The notes under the pieces are model-generated. The model had not been told where the DNA came from. It ran no database searches and saw only the letters and a list, made by a program, of their open reading frames with translations. Positions 1 to 10,186 of a DNA stretch of 64,000 bases are shown here, one piece after another. The position numbers and the translations under genes were made by a program. This DNA is from Chaetoderma sp. LZ-2023a (lineage: Eukaryota > Mollusca > Caudofoveata > Chaetodermatida > Chaetodermatidae), in assembly GCA_034401795.1 (NCBI GenBank), contig CM067363.1:29406289-29470288 (forward strand), given 5' to 3'. Positions within the stretch are counted from its first letter, which is position 1; each line of letters begins with the position of its first letter.

Positions 1-60
1 CTGGTTCGAGCCTCACCTCCTCCCACCGGCATTTCCTGGCTGTCGAAATCCGGAGTTTAT

Positions 61-419
61 CATAATAGTACATCTGGTAAGTATTATTCGAAGTAGAATC
101 AAAAAAGCATCCGCTTTTGTTTCTACGAGAATTCTTAATACTTACCAGATGTACTATGGCCCTGCCTCAGCCGCCCCGCTGAGGTGAGGCTGAGCTGCTT
201 TCGCAGTTTGCCAAGGCAAATATAAGACGAATCTGACTGTGATTGGGAATTGACTCGGTACCTGCGGCTATGGTATTCCCGGACACAGTATGGGCAGGAC
301 CAGGAGAGTGCGGAGTTTTAATTGTTTATTTTGAGCTAGACTAGATAATAGACATTATCATAATAGTACATCTGGTAAGTATTAAGAATTCTCGTAGAAA
401 CAAAAGCAGATGCTTTTTT
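61..419. repeat. Small inverted-repeat element with nested hairpin
   Basis: Positions 101-158 are the reverse complement of 359-419 (about 58 bp arms ending in AAAAAAGCAT), and 61-85 repeats the start of the right arm, so 61-158 is itself a hairpin. The roughly 200 bp between the arms (159-358) has no ORF. The window's first bases (GGTTCGAGCCTC at 3-14) look like a tRNA B box and may be the tail of a truncated SINE. No target duplication was found, so the family is unknown. Confidence 0.5.
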
Positions 420-566
420 GAAACTGTGTTTTGGCATCCAGACTCAAACTTACACACAAGTTCGCGTCGGGAACAATAAGCGCTACAAAGTTTTTGAAGA
501 ATTATATCAATTTTAGATATACCCCGTCCATTTTTATCCCCAGGTCTGGAAGATGGGGGATATAGC

Positions 567-2100
567 TAGGGCTGGGCGGTTTGGCCTAAAAGAAACCCAG
601 TGACGGTATCACTAATTAAACCGGTATTAACGAAATACCGGTTTAAGGGGTTAGAATGATCGAAAATAATTTGAAATATGAAAATATGCCGTTTACATTA
701 GCTACAGTACATGTATTTTGCGATTTGACAACTGACGTAAATTGCCACGAAATTAGAATGGTAACTACGTATGACTGCTCACTTCGACACTATCTATCTC
801 AAAATGGTAGTTAAAATAAATAAAGTCTGGTTCATGTGATGTCGTGAAAATAACACTAACTACTAAAATGTTGATTTTCAACACTGTTATTAGGTCACTA
901 TTTTCGAAAGCGTAGTGAAATCTAACGCGTGTAAGTAGTAACCCGGATATGAGAGCGAGTTTAGGCTCCTAGTGGAGTACTGCACATACGGTTAGAGTTC
1001 ATATAACCACCTACAGTATGATCTAGTCTAGTAGTTCAAGCGGGTGAATGTCATTCAGCACATAACTAAAGAGTAGTCATTTCCCGGAAATCGTGCCTCG
1101 GGAATTCTCACAAAAAATGTGTTTGACTATTTTTCGAGGTTCATATGTCATAGAATAACGAGATTATGATAATTTGACAACATAAACGCAATGATTCGTG
1201 AATCTAACTTAAATCTACTTAAATCAACACTTCGTACTTGAAGATATACGAAGAAGAAAAAGACTGGGCCGTAAAACAAAACGATGTGATTCTAACGCCT
1301 ATCGAGCAGAAAAGTCACGTGATAAAAATACTACGAATTTCATTCCTAAAATCGATAGTAGTGAATATCCCGGCGAAAGAATTTGTTAACAACCAATCAC
1401 ATTACGCCTGCTCATATTTGAGAGGCTAAGAGGTGTATTTTACTTGTAACTACTCCGCCAACGTAAGAAGCGACTTAATCGTTTTCATTTCTCGGGCGTT
1501 CAACCAATTTGTCTCATATGTCTTAGTCCGCGATAGATCATTTTATGTTTGTCGAAATCTAAGGGAAATAATGATTTGTTTTGGATTGGGAGTTCATTGT
1601 ATAGCGTCGCTGTTTTCGCAGCGCGTTTCTTGATTTTTTTCTTTGTATCATGTCACATTTGGAATCCTAATTAAACATAGCACAAACTCGAATTGAAAAA
1701 AGGATTATTTGTTGCAAAGAAGAAATTTAGATTTTCAAATTATTCAATCTTACATTGAACCCGCAGAGCTTACGTCATGTAAAATTCATTGCTGGCAAAT
1801 CAAATCATATTTGGCGAGGGTCATCCTCGGCCGATTTGTTGGGATTTCACCAACACCCTTGCTTTCCCATGGCTAATAGTTATAGATGACTGTATTTTAT
1901 GTCTCTAGTAGCAAATGGTTACACTAGATGATAATATTAAACTGCAAGTCAAGAACAAACTAGTTTAGGACAGTCACCAGATTTTGCGCAATGGCGATCT
2001 TACGGATGGTTTTTCGGGTTTTTTATTTTCGTAATGGTTTTCAAACCGCCGCCATAAAAAACCGTGAGACGGTGTGAAACCGGTATACCGCCCAGCCCTA
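567..2100. mobile_element. Non-autonomous hAT-like DNA transposon, 1534 bp
   Basis: The element begins TAGGGCTGGGCGGT at 567 and ends with the exact reverse complement at 2100. It is flanked by a perfect 8 bp direct repeat, GATATAGC, at 559-566 and 2101-2108. An 8 bp target duplication with TAGGGCTG-type ends is the known hallmark of hAT elements. Inside are only two short ORFs (1238-1429 and 1433-1633, 63 and 66 codons) without recognisable BED zinc finger, RNase H fold or dimerisation motif, so it is read as a non-autonomous copy mobilised in trans. The intact duplication suggests a fairly recent insertion. Confidence 0.88.
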
Positions 2101-2800
2101 GATATAGCGATCAGCAAGTCTGTCCATCCATCTGTCTGTCCATCCATCCATCCGTCTGTCCCCGTCTTGTCAATGCAACTCCTCCTAGAGGTCTCAATGG
2201 ATTAACTTAAAATTTTATCCACATCATCAGTGCCATATGTGCATGTGCTTTTTTCGTGACCGAAAAATTGTTCATTACATAGTTATCCCCCTTTAAATAT
2301 CTTAAAGCTGATATATAAACTGCATTGCCAATCATTTCTTGTCAACGCAACTCCTCCTACAGTTTAACTCCGATTCTTTTGAAGCTTGGAAAGTGTTATC
2401 ATTATCACGTGAAGGTGTGCATGTGATATCCGTATACATGTACATCCGTCTGTATATCCAAAATGGATGTATGTCTGTCTGTCGGTCCATCCATCTCTGA
2501 CAATCATTTCTTGTCAACGCAACTCCTGGAGGTCTCAATGGATTAGCTTAAAATTTCGTCCACATTATCAGTATCATGTGCAGATGTGCATGTACTTTTT
2601 TCACGGCCAAAAAATTATTCACTGTAGAGTTATCCCCTTTAAATATCTTAAAGCTGATACATAAACTGCATTGCCAATCATTTCTTGTCAACACAACTCC
2701 TACAGTTTAGCTCCGATTCTTTTGAAACTTGGTAAGTATTATCATTACCACGTGAAGGTGTGCATGTGCTATCCCTATACCTGTACGTCTATCCATCTGA
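2100..2800. repeat. Diverged repeat with CCATCCATC / TGTCTGTC motifs, partly duplicated
   Basis: A unit containing CAATCATTTCTTGTCAACGC, AACTCCT and CTTAAAGCTGATA recurs near 2160-2320, 2330-2520, 2500-2680 and again at 3262-3600. This is a degenerate direct-repeat family with a unit of about 170-190 bp. No coding capacity was recognised. Confidence 0.5.
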
Positions 2801-2802
2801 AC

Positions 2803-3256
2803 TTATCCACGTCATTGCTGACGTAATTGATTATGACCCAACACAATCCCCCGGGACAGACTAAAACGGTCTGCATACTGTAGAAATTTCTGAGGCACAA
2901 AAACACCGCCGGTAACAGTAACAAATGCAAGAACCAAAAACCGGTAAAAAATTCCCCACCCCAAAATTCCAAGATGGCCGCCACAACTGTTGACATTACA
3001 ACCGGTAAAAATTCAACCACTGAACCGGTAAAAACTCAAACCAACCACCATGACAAGTACAATAGGTAAAAAAAAGCTACAACTGGTAAAAAAAAATTTA
3101 ACCCCCCCCCCCCCCCAAGCGCCAATCTCTGACCAACTGGTAAAATCTACAACCGGTAAAAATTTAACCAACCAATCACCAATCTCTCACCAAGCCGCCA
3201 TAACACTTGAACCGGTAAAACACACAACCGGTAAAAGCCAACATAACCGGTAAAAT
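2803..3256. repeat. ACCGGTAAAA-motif array, copy 1
   Basis: An unordered array of about ten ACCGGTAAAA-like motifs (variants AACTGGTAAAA, AATAGGTAAAA) spaced 15-50 bp apart, preceded by a unique lead of about 130 bp starting CTTATCCACGTCATTGC. It includes a poly-C run near 3103-3117. The lead and motif order are repeated almost exactly at 3900-4355. Confidence 0.7.
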
Positions 3257-3261
3257 AAAAC

Positions 3262-3600
3262 TGCATTGCCAATCATTTCTTGTCAACACAACTCCTCCTA
3301 CAGTTTAGCTCCGATTCTTTTGAAACTTGGTAAGTATTATCATTACCACGTGAAGGTGTACATGTGCTATCCCTATACCTGTACGTCTATCCATCTGTCT
3401 GAAATCTATGTATGTATGTCCCTCTGTCGGTCCATCCATCTCTGACAATCATTTCTTGTCAACAAACTCCTAGAGGTCTCAATGGATTAACTAAATTTTG
3501 TCGACAATATCAGTATCATGTGCAGCTGGGTATTCTTTGCAGAGTTATCACCCTTTAAATATCTTAAAGCCGATACAGAAACTGCATTACACTTAGTGAC
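3262..3600. repeat. Second copy of the CAATCATTTCTTGTCAAC repeat
   Basis: It repeats the 2330-2800 sequence (CTCCTCCTACAGTTTAGCTC, CACGTGAAGGTG, ATCTTAAAGC) with small changes, so the duplication covers this unit as well as the ACCGGTAAAA array. Confidence 0.55.
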
Positions 3601-3769
3601 AAAGGAATTTAGGTTTTAGGAGGAGTTGCATTTTTCATTGATTAGTTCTAAAATATTGTCCTTTACAATTAACGTTGCATGTATGCCCACTCTTGATGTA
3701 TGTTTATCTGAAATGTTTGGATCTGGGGGAATATGCTGTCTTCTGATGGCTCTTGTTAGCTACGCTCCA

Positions 3770-3895
3770 CCCACGCTTCGCCCATTTTAGGATCGCTTGA
3801 TTCTGGAACTCTGACTACCAATTTCCAGAAAACTATACAGGTAAGCTGTTGAATATTTTGAAACTAATTTGACTGCATCATCAGTTAAGTGTTCA
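3770..3895 (-). repeat. Family C MITE fragment
   Basis: Matches the right end of family C in reverse orientation: CGCTCCACCCACGCTTCGCC, a GATCG motif, AATTTCCAGAAAACTATACA and CTGTTGAATATTTTGAAACT. The palindromic core is cut short by the second ACCGGTAAAA array. Confidence 0.6.
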
Positions 3896-3899
3896 TGAT

Positions 3900-4360
3900 G
3901 AGCTTATCCACGTCATTGCTGACGTAATTGATTATGACCCAACACAATCCCCCGGGACAGACTAAAACGGTCTGCATACTGTAGAAATTTCTGAGGCACA
4001 AAAACGCCGCCGGTAACAGTAACAGAGGCATGAACCAAAAACCGGTAAAAAATTCCCCACCCCAAGATGGCCGCCACAACTGTTGACATTACAACCGGTA
4101 AAAATTCAACCACTGAACTGGTAAAAACTCAAACCAACCGCCATGACAAGTACAACAGGTAAAAGCTACAACTGGTAAAAAAAAAATGTAACCCCCCCCC
4201 CCCCCCCCCCCCAACCGCCAATCTCTGACCAACTGGTAAAATCTACAACCGGTAAAAATTTAACCAACCAATCACCAATCTTTCACCAAGCCGCCATAAC
4301 ACTTGAACCGGTAAAACACACAACCGGTAAAAGCCAACATAACCGGTAAAAAAAGAGACC
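3900..4360. repeat. ACCGGTAAAA-motif array, copy 2
   Basis: Near-identical duplicate of 2803-3256: same CTTATCCACGTCATTGC lead, same motif order, and a longer poly-C run at about 4192-4212. It lies directly upstream of the Penelope-like fragment and may be part of that element's flank. Confidence 0.7.
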
Positions 4361-4599
4361 CCAAAAACCGGCAATCCCCACCCCACATTCCCACAATCAA
4401 AGTCAATCCCCAGGCTAAACCCAGGAGGGTGTAAAAGGGGCTGAAAAATCAGCTTCAAACCATTCAGATTTCTGGATTCACAACCGATTCCAAGTGTCAG
4501 GCTTTTTACTTCAACCATTCTTGGTTTGCTGTCAAATTCTGATTACGTTGTTATCAAAGTTTATATTCCACAATCAGCCAGCCTAGCAACCAGTTACTA

Positions 4600-5430
4600 A
4601 GGGAGAAGGAGATAGTGATCCTTCCGTCTATCTCGGCACAGTCTAAACTCAGTGGATGTGGATGCGCTACTTGCACAACGGCCGCCACTGCCAAGAAACT
4701 AGCGCCCACCATACCACCGGCCATAACCCCAACAGGGAGGCGGGGTCATCAACCATTGACCCACCATTGCCGGCCAGAGAGAGGGCCCAGAAGAGAAGAT
4801 GAGAGTGCTCCTACACTGGCCTATATGGACAGAGTCCAGCAGTGGGCTCACGTATCAGAAACCGTCGATCCCAAGACCAACATCTGGGATCATACAGACT
4901 GTGGAGAAACGCAGCCTGCAAGCTAACAAACTTGAGTTTCATTTAGAAAAACTGGAGCAATCAATTTCTGACGGTTCGTGCCCCAAACCCGCTACTCCCT
5001 TGAAAAACAAAAAGCTGCAACATGCCTCAAAAGCAGAAGGACAGATTCTTCTGTAGCTCCCACACAAAGCTATCCTACAGGTCCAAGATAATAGGCAACT
5101 GTCAAACTAGAAACATAGTATACTTTCTAACCTGTGACAGATGCAACAAACAATACGTGGGAGAGACACTACACTCTTTCAAAGTCCGCATCCAAGAACA
5201 CTTACGTTCTATCACTAATCTCTACAAAAATGCGAGCTACGATACCCCAGTATCCAGACATTTCAACAGACCTGGGCATTCTAGGAATGACATGAACTTC
5301 AGAATTATCCAGGTCTTGTCATCAGACCCTGAAGATGAAACGTCCACAAAATGGAGGAGACAAAAAGAATGCCACTGGATACACCAGCTCCACACCATGG
5401 AGCCAATAGGCATTAATCTAGCAGGGTAAG
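4600..5430 (+). mobile_element. Penelope-like retroelement fragment with GIY-YIG endonuclease
   Basis: The frame at 5022-5429 (135 codons, ending in a stop) encodes a GIY-YIG-type endonuclease. It shows NIVYFLTCDRC (the Cys pair just before the core), the QYVGET motif, then VRIQEHLRS with the conserved Arg and HL, HFNRPGH, and a terminal INLAG. This arrangement is the C-terminal endonuclease of Penelope-like elements; the NIVY/YVGET pair corresponds to the GIY and YIG strands. Upstream ORFs at 4615-4926 and 4799-5056 lie in different frames and hold no recognisable reverse transcriptase, so the copy is 5' truncated and frameshifted. It lies in the likely intron before the TBC exon and is probably dead. 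Confidence 0.82.
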
Positions 5431-5600
5431 GGCCACCCATTTACCTGGGCCAACTCGCGAACAATAGGCGGACACACTCAGTACATTGTTATTACCCCGT
5501 AATTGATTATGACATCGTCATACACATCATGCAAATTGATTATGATGTCATATGATTGATGGATAAATTAGAATCCTCATTGCTATGTTTTGTTTTTCAG

Positions 5601-5742
5601 ATGGAGAGCAGCGAACTCTAGATCAGGACTTGAATGCCGAGTACACATTTGAGCTGTTTATGTGCGTCGCTCTCTTAATGCAGTTGAGGGATCAGCTATT
5701 CAAATGCACAGATGCGGCCATGATATTTCAGTGTATAAATAG
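5601..5742 (+). CDS. TBC (Rab-GAP) domain protein, internal exon
   Basis: A TTTTGTTTTTCAG acceptor precedes 5601 and a GTTAGT donor follows 5742. The first two bases complete a split codon, then 46 codons read GEQRTLDQDLNAEYT, FELFMCVALLMQLRDQLFKC, TDAAMIFQCIN, and two bases (AG) carry over to the next exon. The hydrophobic FELFMCVALL helix followed by LRDQ is typical of the last third of TBC domains, which accelerate GTP hydrolysis by Rab GTPases on membranes. The catalytic Arg and Gln fingers would lie in upstream exons outside the window. The phase (2) matches the exon at 7168. The subfamily cannot be named with certainty; a TBC1D19-like protein is possible. Confidence 0.78.
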
Positions 5743-5767
5743 GTTAGTCTACCAGGTTTGATTCTTA

Positions 5768-6050
5768 AAGAGGAGATGATTGGCTGTGGTGTTAGCGTGA
5801 TCGACTGGTAATCAGCCGGGCAGGTTTCAAATCCCACTCAACTGGCAGGCGATCAGGTGGCAGACTAGCACTCGGTGGAAACATAAGCAAACGCTTTCAC
5901 TCCTCGTTGCCTCTCTCCACCCAGGAGTATAAATGGGTACCAGTGTAAAACTGGGGAAGTAGACTGAAATGTAAACCGGCTTAGATATGCTGTGAATGGG
6001 ACCTGGAATCAGGGACTCAATAGATGCCAATCAAACCAATAAAAAAAGAA
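5768..6050 (+). mobile_element. tRNA-derived SINE, full length
   Basis: A 283 bp insertion flanked by a perfect 12 bp direct repeat GTTTGATTCTTA at 5756-5767 and 6051-6062. The head resembles a tRNA, with an A-box-like GTTAGCGTGATCGACTGG and a B box GGTTTCAAATCCC at 5823-5835. It ends in an A-rich AATAAAAAAAGAA tail. The duplication length and A-rich end fit LINE-driven target-primed insertion. The central body was not matched to a named SINE domain. Confidence 0.88.
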
Positions 6051-6116
6051 GTTTGATTCTTAGATTGGATATGACTCACTTTGTAATTGCAACTCATGTT
6101 ATAAGTTGTGTGTCTC

Positions 6117-6141
6117 TGTCTGTCTGTCTGTCTGTCCACAA

Positions 6142-6172
<31 letters not shown>

Positions 6173-6186
6173 CACAAGTCTGTCGG
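6117..6186. repeat. TGTC microsatellite
   Basis: About 15 TGTC units interrupted by two CCACAAG blocks, which makes the array itself a short direct repeat. Confidence 0.85.
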
Positions 6187-6639
6187 TCTGCCTTGTATGT
6201 CAAATCTTTTACATTTGTAACACATCTGTAACACAGCTGCGTTTCCACTATACCCTGTCACAGTTACTGCCACGTATGTGGTAGAGAGTCTGAAAATGAA
6301 TTCCTGTTTAAAGAGATTGTTAGCTTCAACCGGTAAATCAATTTTGAAATTATCTAAACCTTTGCTGTAATATAATAATGCTCCTGGTGCATATTTTCAG
6401 CATGCTAATCATTAGACAAAATTTGGTTTATGAAGATCGATCCAACGGGACGTGAGGAGCCGCATCACAAAGACACGAACAGACAGACAGACAGACATGG
6501 CTATTAGAATACAGATAGTCTCTCATAAGGCTCAGCAGCCAGTGAAAATACTTGCGTGTCTTTGTCCTGTCAGTTGAAGATTCCTCCAAGTTAATGCCGC
6601 ACCCTGCACCTATTCCCCATATCTTATTTTCTAGGCAAT

Positions 6640-6745
6640 TACAGGAAATCTGTTGCATATTTTGAAATTAATTTGACTGGAAGGCATTGCTGCATTAGGC
6701 AGCAATGGCTTCCAGTCAAATTAATTTCAAAATATTCAACAGAAT
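6640..6745. repeat. Palindromic repeat, C/D-type core
   Basis: GTTGCATATTTTGAAATTAA and its complement surround a central GCAGCAATGGCTTCCAGTC arm, giving a hairpin of about 50 bp per arm. It is the core shared by families C and D without their outer ends. Confidence 0.7.
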
Positions 6746-7167
6746 TAAGTTTTGTCAGTGAAAAGGTTAACAGGTATTAGAAGTCATGTTTAGGCCATCC
6801 ATAAGATTTTGTGTCCTGCAAACTGGGTGGGGAAAAAAACCAGTAGGGAGGGAAGAAATTTATTTTTTCAATTATTAATTTATTTTAAAAAGTTCATAGA
6901 CATTTGTTTTTCAGATAATTTCCAAATTTGTCATGTTTTTCATAACACACTTAGCAAAAGCGAGTCACATTGCATACAAATGACATAAAAAACCCATTGT
7001 AATTTGTATAGTTTGACAAATGTATGGATATTTTCACATCTATGCTGGGTAGAAAAAAAATGTGTTATTCTCGCCCAGGTGAAAAAGATTTTTACCCGGG
7101 GTGATTTACAGGAAACAAACACATTTTTTATTTTGGCCTTATAAGATGATTATTTTTCCTTCTTCAG

Positions 7168-7312
7168 CTTAACGATGGACCTTGACAGTATTCTACACAG
7201 ATCTGAGCAGTTATTCTATCATTACTGCAAAAAGGCGGTGGAGGATTGTTTCATTCTGATTGACATGCCTCATGTAAAGAGCAGAAAACGTTTGTTGAAC
7301 TGGAAAACATGA
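7168..7312 (+). CDS. TBC domain protein, terminal coding exon
   Basis: The acceptor TTTTTCCTTCTTCAG ends at 7167. The first base completes the AGC codon begun by the previous exon, then 47 codons follow to a TGA at 7310-7312. The sequence continues SLTMDLDSILHRSEQLFYHY, CKKAVEDCFILIDMPHVKSR, KRLLNWKT. The amphipathic helix LDSILHRSEQLF matches the position of the last TBC helix, and the basic tail is short. In-frame joining across the intron and the stop right after the domain support a real 3' coding end. No convincing poly(A) site was identified before the next MITE. Confidence 0.75.
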
Positions 7313-7446
7313 TGGGTTCGCGATACATCACAAATGTCGGAAATTCTCTAAACTGCCTAACAAATGTCAGTGACAAGGTTGTATTCCGAGTCACGATCCA
7401 AAATGATAACACCTTTAAATTGGTCATTCAGTTATGTCTATAACAC

Positions 7447-7706
7447 GTTAACCCTAAATTTGTTAAAGAACATTTAAATTCTCTCAGAAAATGTCCATTT
7501 GCATAGTCCGAGAAGACTATTTAAAAAAGAAATTTCACTGGAATGACTGACTCATTAACCGTGCCAGCCATTCTAGTGATAAAATTTTCAAAAATAATCT
7601 TATCTTTGTATAAAACAAAACACATTTTTTACATTTGCAAAAGGACATTTTCTATTATGAGAAAATTAAAATTTTCTTGAAAAAATTTTTGACTTAAAGT
7701 TAAACC
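7447..7706. repeat. Family A palindromic MITE
   Basis: Starts TTAACCCTAAATTTG; both arms carry the GTCCATTTGCA and GACTATTT arm motifs around a CACTGGAATGACTG core. Diverged, with the right end GACTTAAAGTTAA. Confidence 0.75.
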
Positions 7707-7734
7707 TTGAAATTTGTGAATCTCAATTTCAAGA

Positions 7735-8050
7735 CAGCTTGCAAGAAGGCTGTTGAACATTTTGAAACTAATTTGACTGGATGTTTATTAAATGGTAAAG
7801 ATATACAATTCGTACAACGTGTCGGACTATTAAGCGTTAAAGACAGACTTAATCAAGTCCTTCATGCCATAATTAATTATGCTGTCATCCTACACGTGAC
7901 CTAGTTGATTATGACATCATATCACATCAGATGATGGATGGATAAACTGGAAATGTCCATTGATCTTAAATTTTCAAACATGAATTCCAATGGCATTTTC
8001 ATGGCAGCAACAGCTCCCAATCAAATTAGTTTCAAAATAGTCAACAGAAT
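7735..8050 (-). repeat. Family C MITE, rearranged
   Basis: Contains GTTGAACATTTTGAAACTAA, the GTTAAAGACAGACTTAATCA block, repeated GATTATGACATCAT motifs and the end GATAAACTGGAAATGTCCATT, followed by an inverted half core (CAAATTAGTTTCAAAATAGT). Confidence 0.65.
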
Positions 8051-8181
8051 TTGTAGTAAATTGTACATTCATCACAAATGTATACTTTAGTGACAGACTT
8101 TGCGATATCCGTTACAGAGCTATGTCATTCTGATTGTGAGGTCAGCTAGCGTGTGACATATTTAATTATGACCTCAAATGC

Positions 8182-8421
8182 TTAACCCTTTAACCCTCGA
8201 ATTTATTCAAGAAAATTTAAATTTTCTCATAGAAAATATCCATTTGCAGACCAAGGGAAGACTATTTTTGAAAACTTACCACTGTAATGACTGGCTCGGT
8301 TATCGAGCCAGTCATTCCACTGGTCAATTTTCACAAATAGTCTTCTCTTGGTTTGCAAATGGATATTTCTCAAGACTACTGCAGAAGCCGTTTTTGGATG
8401 ATGTGAGGGTCAAGAGGTTAA
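8182..8421. repeat. Family A palindromic MITE
   Basis: TTAA at both ends (8182-8185 and 8418-8421), with the core CTGGCTCGGTTATCGAGCCAG flush at the palindrome centre. Confidence 0.88.
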
Positions 8422-8476
8422 GTGACAGATCGGATTCCTGTATATTCCCTTCGTCATAATGAATTTGATATTTCTG

Positions 8477-8817
8477 GGTCCAGTTTCACAAAGGGTATTT
8501 AAGTACACTAGGGTACTTAACCCTTCAAGCCTTAAATTAGTTCAAGAAAATGTAAATTTGCAGACCAAGAAGAATATTTTTGAAAATTTACCACTGGAAT
8601 GACTGGCTTGGTTATCGAGTCAGTCATTCCAGTGGTAAAATTTCGGTCTTCTCTTGGTCTGCAAATGGACATTTCTCAAGACCACTGTCGAAGCCGTTTT
8701 GGCTGATATGAGTGTTAACGGTTCAAGTACGGTGTGAATATCAAATGAAGCATTCTGATTGGTCTGTTTTCTACTTTACGACCGGGCGTAACTTACGCAC
8801 CTTTGTGAAACTGGCCC
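8477..8817. mobile_element. PIF/Harbinger-like MITE carrying a nested family A MITE
   Basis: Ends GGTCCAGTTTCACAAAG (8477) and its near complement CTTTGTGAAACTGGCCC (to 8817), each flanked by CTG (8474-8476 and 8818-8820). Three-base CWG duplications fit PIF/Harbinger elements. A family A MITE (8517-8726) sits inside. Confidence 0.6.
8517..8726. repeat. Family A palindromic MITE (nested)
   Basis: Begins TTAACCCTTCAAGCC; the palindromic core is intact; the right end is changed to GGTTCAA. Confidence 0.82.
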
Positions 8818-9067
8818 CTGGTCTGTAGGGGTAGGTTATATTACATCCTGATTCGGCCAGTATTTCTCATAGCATCTAAATTTTAGATACCCCGGTGACC
8901 CCACACCCAGAATTCTAGGGATCCCAACCCGATATCTGGGATTCCCATACAGTTTCTCTCATCCATGCTAAAAGTATCATGGACTCGAGAGCTATGAATT
9001 ATGAGGATCATCCCATTCTAGATTTTGTGGGTATATTTGTACAAAGGCCTATAAAATTAATTAGTAT

Positions 9068-9253
9068 TTAACTCTCTCGCTGCTGCAAGCCACCAAACAA
9101 TAATATCAATAATGAGCAAATACTCTTGACATGCTGAATATTTTGAAAACAATTTGACTGAAAGTTGTTGGTGGCTTCAAAATATTTAGCAGACCCATAG
9201 ATATAACACTTGGAATATGTTGTCTGCAAAAACTCAGCAGTTAAGATGGTTAA
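9068..9253. repeat. Family D MITE
   Basis: TTAACTCTCTCGCTGCTGCA start; core TGAATATTTTGAAAACAATT with its complement on the other side; right end GATGGTTAA. Confidence 0.82.
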
Positions 9254-9846
9254 CAATCATACAAGATTTTCGGTGGTCCCATGTGACACACCGCAACTAC
9301 TTTTGGCCTTCCCAACTGCTAAGTTAAATTTTGGGGCGATCTCGAGAGGCCACATTTAATATCACTGTTATCAAGTGAGTTGAAAATTATCACCTTACAC
9401 AAGCTTTAGCGAGTGGAAAATGTTAATTTTCCAAGATGATGATAATAGTGACATTACAAGCGACCTCGTTGGAAATTCTATTTATCATACAAACTGAGAT
9501 CTTGACGTATATTGATTCCTGAAACCACAGTTTATATCCTCCATTAGCATATGATTGTAAAGGAGGGCTCACCCTGACCATTGGACATTTTCGGCCGCAA
9601 CATGTACTGTTTGTAAATTGACATATGAGAAAAATTTCAACTGGTCAAAGTTTATTTATTTACATATCTAGCAATATACATTGACAAAAATAACTTATAT
9701 ACTATGGAGAATTACAAGCAGTATTGTTACGTCATGACAAGTGTCACACACGTTCGACTCCGCCGCAGTGATCTCCAAGCCGCGAGGATGACCATATTAG
9801 TCAATATAAGATTACTTTCCCATGTGAAGATACAGCGTTGCATTTA
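9254..9846. other. Spacer, nothing recognised
   Basis: No ORF, RNA or repeat could be identified in this AT-rich stretch. Confidence 0.5.
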
Positions 9847-10057
9847 TTAACTTTCTCACTGCTGCAATCCACCATACGATAATTTCAATGAGCAAACTCT
9901 CGACTTGCTGAATATTTTGAAAACAATTTGACTGAAAGTTGTCGGTGGCTTAGCCACCAATAACTTTCAGTCAAGTTGTTTTCAAAATATTTAGCAGGCC
10001 CAGATATATAGCACTTGGAATATGTCGTCTGCAAAAAGTTGGCAATCAGACGATTAA
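9847..10057. repeat. Family D MITE
   Basis: TTAA ends at 9847-9850 and 10054-10057; near-perfect palindromic arms around GTTGTCGGTGGCTTAGCCACC. Confidence 0.87.
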
Positions 10058-10186
10058 CCGAGTATATGTTGTTAATATTGAATGGGCTAGAAGCCTGTTT
10101 ATATGATAAACCTTATTATGTAACCCGTTATGACATGATTTTTAACCAGTTATTCCCGTCTATGATGTCACAAACCTCATATCTCC

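Larger units (their letters stand above)
5743..7167 (+). other. Intron of the TBC gene
   Basis: This 1425 bp intron (GT...AG) holds a complete SINE (5768-6050), a TGTC microsatellite (6117-6185) and a palindromic repeat (about 6640-6745). Other ORFs in it are chance frames. Confidence 0.72.

Noticed and set aside
120..320. Possible spliceosomal snRNA, suggested by CATACTTACC-like sequence near 140
   Set aside because: The motif lies in the arm of an inverted repeat, and no Sm site or snRNA body can be recognised.
8178..8459. 93-codon frame with a KTYHCNDWLGYRASHS motif, recurring at many places (24476, 32978, 38894, 42262, 57207, 58578)
   Set aside because: The recurring 'protein' is the translation of the family A MITE palindrome, not a gene family.
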